Made by a program: the position numbers and the translations under genes
The notes under the pieces: generated by a model
What the model saw: the letters and a program-made list of their open reading frames with translations, nothing else
Database searches by the model: none
What the model was told of the DNA's origin: nothing
NCBI GenBank assembly: GCA_902569115.1
Contig: CACFTI010000004.1
Location: forward strand, 1 to 64,000
DNA: 64,000 bases
Reading direction: 5' to 3'
Source of the DNA: an uncultured Verrucomicrobiota bacterium
GTDB taxonomy: Bacteria; Verrucomicrobiota; Verrucomicrobiia; Opitutales; Seribacteraceae
Shown: piece by piece, positions 59,371 through 64,000 of the stretch
How positions within the stretch are numbered: position 1 is the first letter of the stretch
Layout: the number at the start of each line of letters is the position of its first letter

Positions 59371-60509
59371 TTCTTTCCCTTAGTTTCAAAGGCATAAACA
59401 TTTCCATCCTCACATCCAACGATTATTTTGGAGTCTACGATTGCCGGTGTTGAAGAAATAGGTTCGCCGATTTCGTAAGATGCGACTTCCTTGCCATCCT
59501 TTTTAGAAACTAGATAAAGCTTTCCGTCCATCGCCCCAAAAACTACTTTCTCTTTTGTGATAACAGGAGAACTGTCGATTCTTCCTCTAGCTGCAAACCG
59601 CCAAGCTTGCTTTCCATTGACGCGGTCGATGCAATGCATTCCCTTGTCCCGCCCACCTATATAAACATGATTATCAGAAAGAGCAGGCGAAGAAAAATAG
59701 GGGAAGCTCTTTGGGTTGTAATTCCATATGATCTCTCCTGCTTCTAAATTAAAAGCTGTCACTGAACGATCCATGTCTCCAACATACCCAACTCCATCTG
59801 CGATAGCTACTGATGCGGCGATAGGTGCTTCCACTTCAATGGAGCGTGTATTTTTGCCATCCTCTAATCCGATAACATACAACATGGCATCGCACCCTCC
59901 AAAGACGACATATTTGTGATCATAAATAGTTGGCACTCCGTTGATGTAGTTTTGTGCTTCAAATTTCCATAAAAGCTTTCCGGATTTTGTTGCCACGCAG
60001 TGAACAAAATTATCATAGCTACCCACCACTAAAACATCGTCCTTGCTTTGTGGGCGAATGGCTTGATTGGCTGCTCCCATAATCTCTCCCATGGTTTCAT
60101 ATTTCCAATTCAATTTTCCTGTAATTTGATTGATTGAATAAAGAAAGCCGTCTGTTGAACCAACAATCACCTGACCTTCGTGCAACAGGGGCGGTGCCTC
60201 AATCGCCATTTCTGTTTTGAAAGTCCATTTCTTCTTACCAGATTCAAGCAGGATCGCATGAAGCAATCCTTCTTCGGAACCCACAAACGCAAGACCCTTT
60301 TGAGCCACCACAGAAGACTTTAAGAATTCTCCAGTATTATATGTCCACAGAAGTTCTAACTGTTTACCAAGTTGGGAATTAGCATTTCCTTTTAAAGCGG
60401 CATCCCCACGATGTCTTGGCCAATCCGCCATTAGAGACATCGCCGTGAACAGAAACAAAATTCCCACATAAGCAAAATTTCGATTTATCCGATTAACTAG
60501 AGTTTTCAT
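59367..60509 (-). CDS. Exported PQQ-binding-like / BamB-type beta-propeller
   Basis: A 380-residue protein with a signal peptide (to about LMADWPRH). Seven to eight repeats of the WD-like PQQ blade: GEEGLLHAILLESGKKKWTFKTE, GSTDGFLYSINQITGKLNWKYET, GSYDNFVHCVATKSGKLLWKFEA, and so on, with the blade motif (G/A).(V/I)..G..(D/G)..(L/V)YA(L/I)....G...W. No PQQ ligand set of quinoprotein dehydrogenases is evident. Likely a periplasmic scaffold or binding protein. It lies 2 nt after the alcohol dehydrogenase gene. Confidence 0.88.
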   Translation of the reverse strand: MKTLVNRINRNFAYVGILFLFTAMSLMADWPRHRGDAALKGNANSQLGKQLELLWTYNTGEFLKSSVVAQKGLAFVGSEEGLLHAILLESGKKKWTFKTEMAIEAPPLLHEGQVIVGSTDGFLYSINQITGKLNWKYETMGEIMGAANQAIRPQSKDDVLVVGSYDNFVHCVATKSGKLLWKFEAQNYINGVPTIYDHKYVVFGGCDAMLYVIGLEDGKNTRSIEVEAPIAASVAIADGVGYVGDMDRSVTAFNLEAGEIIWNYNPKSFPYFSSPALSDNHVYIGGRDKGMHCIDRVNGKQAWRFAARGRIDSSPVITKEKVVFGAMDGKLYLVSKKDGKEVASYEIGEPISSTPAIVDSKIIVGCEDGNVYAFETKGKK

Positions 60510-60511
60510 TA

Positions 60512-61747
60512 CTAAACAAGTTCCGTAATTATTCTTGTTTCTTCCAAAGAATTTTGAAAAAGTTGCTCATAAAGAATTTCAAAATCTACGGACTGAACCG
60601 GGCGGGGATTAAAGCTGGCAGTCCATTGCTTGGAGGCCGAGGCAGCGAGTTCAGGAATGGCACTTTTTTCGAAATCCATACCATTTTGATAAGTCGATAT
60701 TTTGGATAAGGATAAAAGTTCTTCGATACGAGCGATCAGGATTTCCGCACCTTCCGTTTCAGAACAATCGCCTTTGCTCAATCCAGAAACTCGGGCAAAA
60801 AGAGCATAGGTTTTGCGACATTCACTTTCTTCCATATTGAATTTCATCACCAAGGGAAGTGCCAAACCGACAGCGATACCGTGGACCGTGCCGTATCTGG
60901 CGGTGAGTGGATTAGCCATCGAATGGGCTGCCCCAAGCATACTCTTTTCAATAGCCGCACCAGCATGGGATGCACCCAACAGAACTCCACCCCTTGCTTT
61001 AAGATTATTGGGTTCGCTAAAAACAATAGGTAAGAATTTATTCAATAATCGGAAGGCAATCCTGGCATGACGGTCTGACAAATCGTTACGCTTGCGCGTA
61101 ACCGCAGACTCAAGAGAATGAGCAAGGGCATCAATTCCAGTGCATGCACTTACGGAAGCTGGTTGCGAAAGGGTAAGCTCCGGGTCAAGCAATGTAACGG
61201 CCGGCAAAGCTTTAGGGTCACCACATGCCATTTTTGCATGGGTTATATCCTGAGAAATCAATGCAAATGATTGGCACTCGCTTCCGGTACCTGCCGTTGT
61301 GGGGATAGCGATTAATGGAAGCATTGGTTGTTCAGCTTTACCTACACCCCAGTAGTCTTCCATTTTTCCCCCATTCGTAAGAAGAAAATTACAACCCTTG
61401 GCTGTGTCCATGGAACTCCCTCCACCCAAGCCGACAATAAGATCGACTTTTGCTTCTTTTGCGATGGAGGCACACAGAGCAACGCTTGATTCAGTAGGGT
61501 TCTCGATTGATTGATTAAATACAGTTACCTGAACACCCGTACCCTGAATCAGATTCTTTATTCTGTCGACATGCCCTGCCTCATGGATGCCGGGGTCGGA
61601 GACAAGAAAAGCGTGAGTTCCCAATTCTTTGGCATGTTCACCGACAGTAGACGAAATCCCTTCGTCGAACAAAACCTTTTGGTTACTATTTGCACTCCCT
61701 CCAAAAAAGGAATTATTGGAAAATTCCTCCAAAGAAAGGGTATTCAT
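60512..61747 (-). CDS. Iron-containing alcohol dehydrogenase
   Basis: A 411-residue group-III alcohol dehydrogenase. NAD-binding GLGGGSSMDTAKGCNFL, IPTTAGTGSECQSFALIS and metal-ligand residues in GIDALAHSLESAV (Asp and His), MLGAAHSMANPL (His) and YGTVHGIAVGLALP (His). It interconverts an aldehyde and an alcohol with NAD(P)H. Follows the aldehyde-dehydrogenase-like gene by 20 nt; the two could carry an acyl thioester down to an alcohol. Confidence 0.93.
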   Translation of the reverse strand: MNTLSLEEFSNNSFFGGSANSNQKVLFDEGISSTVGEHAKELGTHAFLVSDPGIHEAGHVDRIKNLIQGTGVQVTVFNQSIENPTESSVALCASIAKEAKVDLIVGLGGGSSMDTAKGCNFLLTNGGKMEDYWGVGKAEQPMLPLIAIPTTAGTGSECQSFALISQDITHAKMACGDPKALPAVTLLDPELTLSQPASVSACTGIDALAHSLESAVTRKRNDLSDRHARIAFRLLNKFLPIVFSEPNNLKARGGVLLGASHAGAAIEKSMLGAAHSMANPLTARYGTVHGIAVGLALPLVMKFNMEESECRKTYALFARVSGLSKGDCSETEGAEILIARIEELLSLSKISTYQNGMDFEKSAIPELAASASKQWTASFNPRPVQSVDFEILYEQLFQNSLEETRIITELV

Positions 61748-61767
61748 GGGAAAATGGGAAAAAGAAA

Positions 61768-63201
61768 TCAGGCAGCCATGCCGATAGAACGGCGTTTATA
61801 CAGAAACTCGAACATGTTACCTTCATGAGGTTGATCCCAGGAAATCTTCATGGTTGAAATCGCTCCTATGTTTAAACGCTCCACATTGGATGCCGCCAAT
61901 AACTGATTCTTAAAAGTCTCGTCTGCGGTTATTGCAGTGACTACAAGTGTGGGGCCAATTGATCGCAACATTTGACTCTGGGGAACCTCTACTACACTCG
62001 CGTATGGACAGAGAAATTCGCGATTGGAAAGAACATGATTCATTGAATCACAGTACGCAATAGTTGGCCGAAGATAGGTGCCTCCTTCAGCTTGCATAAG
62101 ACGCGGACCATCCCTGTAAGGTGCCGTGGCATCAAATGCCCCTTTCTCTGCAAGGTCAGTCTCAAGAGTTTGATCGATCCATTCGCCCATCTTGGGGTTG
62201 GCAAAACCGGAAAGCACCGCATTGGGATCATCAATCGGTAGAGGTTTTAATGGTCCCAATCTCTTACCAAGGGCATCGGCAATTTCCTTGCCGTATTTAG
62301 GAACGATGACTGCGGAGGCATTCACGCAACTCCTGCCCCCATTATCGGAAATCGAGGAAACCATCACATCAATATACTTCTCCCAATTTTCGATCTCATC
62401 ATCACCAATGAGGATCTTACTAAACCCTGGCCCGTGCACCTGCACCCCTGGATCGCCAGCATATAAATCCGTGGTACTTTTATCGCCGAAGATCAAAGCT
62501 CTTCCACAAAGTTTTAAGATATCTCCAGCACCTTCATGGTCCGTAGGATAGAAACCAAAAGCTTCCTTGGGACAACCAGCGGCAATAAATGCCTGCATCA
62601 GACGGTAGGGCGTCCATGGTTCTTCCCTCCCAGGTTTCATGATCACAGGAATCTTCAATGCGATTGAAGGAAGCCAAAGAGAATTAACCGCAGGAGAATT
62701 ACTTGGCATAACCAATCCTAATGCATCGGTTGTTGGATAAAAGCATACGGGTGCACCTGCCTGCTCTCCATGCCCTTTATCAAGTATGGAAAAGTCGATA
62801 CCTCTAGTTAAACCATTAAGGATGAGTTCAAGATGGGTAAGGGCATAATGAATCTTATCCATATTACGCTGGACCATGACATGGGGAAGTCCACTGGTGG
62901 ATGAAAGAGTCTCCAAATAATCCTGTGCGGATTGTAAATGACCCTCATCCCCCAAAGGCAATGATTCCTTCAGAAAAAGTTCTCCTGCTTTGGAACTAAT
63001 ATCGATAAGTTGACGTGTGGAAAATTTACTGAGAGCTTCACGAGCTCGGCTTATGTCACGAAGATCTCTTCGAATGATTCCTGCGTTTACCTGACTAAGG
63101 GTAGCTTTAACCGACCCGTCGCGATAATCCTTAACTTCTGATTCGTTGAAACTGCGGTAGGGTTTCCCCATGCGCAAACAAGATATGTGTGGAATGCTCA
63201 T
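61768..63201 (-). CDS. Aldehyde dehydrogenase-superfamily protein (possible acyl-CoA reductase)
   Basis: A 477-residue ALDH-fold protein. Motifs: LVMPSNSPAVNSLWLPSIALKIPVIMKPG (cofactor-binding strand and Lys), AAGCPKEAFGFYPTDH and the nucleophile Cys292 in GGRSCVNASAVIVP; a late NVERLNIGAISTMKISWD segment. It differs from typical ALDHs (no EGG...C spacing of the classical type) and sits after an adenylating-enzyme gene, so an acyl-thioester reductase role (LuxC-like) is plausible. It is 5 nt downstream of the partial ligase gene. Confidence 0.85.
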   Translation of the reverse strand: MSIPHISCLRMGKPYRSFNESEVKDYRDGSVKATLSQVNAGIIRRDLRDISRAREALSKFSTRQLIDISSKAGELFLKESLPLGDEGHLQSAQDYLETLSSTSGLPHVMVQRNMDKIHYALTHLELILNGLTRGIDFSILDKGHGEQAGAPVCFYPTTDALGLVMPSNSPAVNSLWLPSIALKIPVIMKPGREEPWTPYRLMQAFIAAGCPKEAFGFYPTDHEGAGDILKLCGRALIFGDKSTTDLYAGDPGVQVHGPGFSKILIGDDEIENWEKYIDVMVSSISDNGGRSCVNASAVIVPKYGKEIADALGKRLGPLKPLPIDDPNAVLSGFANPKMGEWIDQTLETDLAEKGAFDATAPYRDGPRLMQAEGGTYLRPTIAYCDSMNHVLSNREFLCPYASVVEVPQSQMLRSIGPTLVVTAITADETFKNQLLAASNVERLNIGAISTMKISWDQPHEGNMFEFLYKRRSIGMAA

Positions 63202-63206
63202 AATAA

Positions 63207-64000
63207 TTAATATACTCCTTCTACGATTTTTTTCTCCATTGCACCAAAAGGGCGAACTTCAGCTACGCCATCCCATGGCGCCTCATCCCAAGGTTTTCTT
63301 CGAAGTGCTTCATCACGCTCAAGAAAGCGAGGCATGAAAAATTCCTTGGTTAAGGTCGTGAGTTCCACTCGACCCCAGGTATCATAGTCGACCGCCTGGT
63401 TGGCGTCAGGATTGACGACACGAAGAACGGCTCGAGGTTGAGGTGCGTAGTATGCGATCGAATAGTCATTGTCCGCACTGATAGGATGATGACGAGCTAA
63501 GCCCATGAGGGTATTTCCGTAAGTTGGGACAAATCCAATTTGACCACCCTCGCAAACCTCTTCGACAAGGAACCTTGCATACTGCTTGTCCATGGTTGTT
63601 CCTCCACAAAATACACCCTTGATACCTGCTTTTACCAAATCTTTTCTCTCCGCCAGGGCTTCCAGAAGCTTAGGCGTAGTAAACAGAGCGCTAACACTCC
63701 GATGTTTGAGAATGGTCAGTGCCTGATCTATCACATGATCCATGTAGGCCCGGGCCTGATCAAATTGCTTTCCCGCAATTAAGCGTTTAACCCAACGGGG
63801 GTCGAGATCCACAAAATAGCAAGAGCATCCCCTCTCATTAGCCAAGTGTTCGATGGCGAGTCTCAAACGACGAGGACCCGTCGGTCCAACCATCATCCAG
63901 TAGTGATTACGGGGAAAATGTTCATCACTCAAAGTATCGGAAAAGGCGGTGTAATCGATTCGGAAATCATCCCAACCGATCCGCTGTTTGGGCATGCCCG
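63207..64000 (-). CDS. LuxE/PaaK-like AMP-forming synthetase, N-terminal part cut by window edge
   Basis: The frame stays open past the Met at 63995 to the right edge, and the usual SGTTG-type P-loop is not in the visible 262 residues, so the N-terminus is missing. The visible part has HYWMMVGPTGPRRLRLAIEHLA, a domain ending FTTPKLLEAL, the A5-like FVPTYGNTLMGLA and a C-terminal domain with VDYDTWGRVELTTLTKEFFMPRFLERDEALR. It resembles acyl-protein synthetase/PaaK-type ligases. It presumably supplies an activated acid to the reductase encoded next. Confidence 0.78.
   Translation of the reverse strand, partial: GMPKQRIGWDDFRIDYTAFSDTLSDEHFPRNHYWMMVGPTGPRRLRLAIEHLANERGCSCYFVDLDPRWVKRLIAGKQFDQARAYMDHVIDQALTILKHRSVSALFTTPKLLEALAERKDLVKAGIKGVFCGGTTMDKQYARFLVEEVCEGGQIGFVPTYGNTLMGLARHHPISADNDYSIAYYAPQPRAVLRVVNPDANQAVDYDTWGRVELTTLTKEFFMPRFLERDEALRRKPWDEAPWDGVAEVRPFGAMEKKIVEGVY

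Noticed and set aside
59367-60509. PQQ-dependent dehydrogenase
   Set aside because: Only the propeller blades are present; residues that bind PQQ and calcium, and the cytochrome partner, are not evident. Kept as a BamB/PQQ-like propeller.
1-64000. tRNA, rRNA, CRISPR arrays, insertion sequences, prophage
   Set aside because: No cloverleaf-like intergenic sequence, spaced repeats, transposase, integrase or phage genes were seen; all intergenic gaps are under about 160 bases.

Overview
The window is chromosomal, gene-dense DNA with fairly low GC (mid-40s percent by eye). No gap between genes exceeds about 160 bases. I see no tRNA, rRNA, CRISPR array, transposase or phage gene. Gene content points to a Verrucomicrobiota-like (PVC group) heterotroph, probably marine. 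The evidence is two planctomycete/verrucomicrobial cytochrome-type gene pairs (DUF1549-DUF1553 with DUF1501, and DUF1592-type with DUF1552), several Gfo/Idh/MocA sugar oxidoreductases with a xylose-isomerase-like partner, a ThuA-domain protein, DUF3570/DUF4266 and W/Y-repeat surface proteins. This assignment is inference from family content; no marker RNA is present. Many starts lack a visible Shine-Dalgarno sequence, and GTG or TTG starts are common.

Layout. 1-1.1 kb (+): end of a peptide/nickel-type ABC ATPase. 1.1-4.5 kb (-): ATP-grasp / alpha-E / transglutaminase operon. 4.5-6.1 kb (-): 8-oxoguanine glycosylase, a secreted protein and a small basic protein. 6.2-9.5 kb (-): sugar-catabolic operon. 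9.6-28.3 kb: a metal-homeostasis region. It holds a DtxR/MntR regulator divergent from a Mn/Zn/Fe ABC importer whose first permease carries its own DtxR-like C-terminal domain, then a HupE/UreJ-like permease, a Met/His-rich outer-membrane protein, an MFS carrier and a TonB receptor. A DUF1549/DUF1501 pair and a secreted cyclophilin follow, and on the opposite strand an ABC + DUF3299 operon resembling Vibrio zinc-associated operons.

28.4-34.9 kb (+): a NUDIX hydrolase, then a run of same-strand genes: DUF3570 outer-membrane protein, ApbE flavin transferase, DUF4266 lipoprotein, a surface protein carrying an ApbE-like SGATT motif, a membrane-anchored ModA-like protein, an active HtrA-like protease, and a pseudoprotease with a PDZ domain spliced into the protease fold. 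34.9-40 kb (-): formylglycine-generating-enzyme-like lipoprotein, histidine kinase, response regulator with a decayed HD-GYP domain, ThuA protein. 40.1-41.4 kb (+): Tat-exported oxidoreductase. 41.5-43.9 kb (-): two unrecognised membrane proteins. 44-47.6 kb (-): DUF1592/DUF1552 pair.

47.7-64 kb (-): one tightly packed run of 14 genes, open at the right edge. It combines acyl/aryl activation (two AMP-forming ligase-like proteins), reduction (aldehyde and iron alcohol dehydrogenases), a chorismate-lyase-like protein, a HemN-like radical SAM enzyme, an FAD oxidoreductase with a halogenase-type WxWxIP motif, a hotdog thioesterase, a GT4 glycosyltransferase and a MacB/LolCDE-type transporter with a lipoprotein. 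I read this as a biosynthesis-plus-export operon for an unknown, perhaps aromatic, product. It and the ApbE / SGATT cluster are the two most interesting parts of the window.
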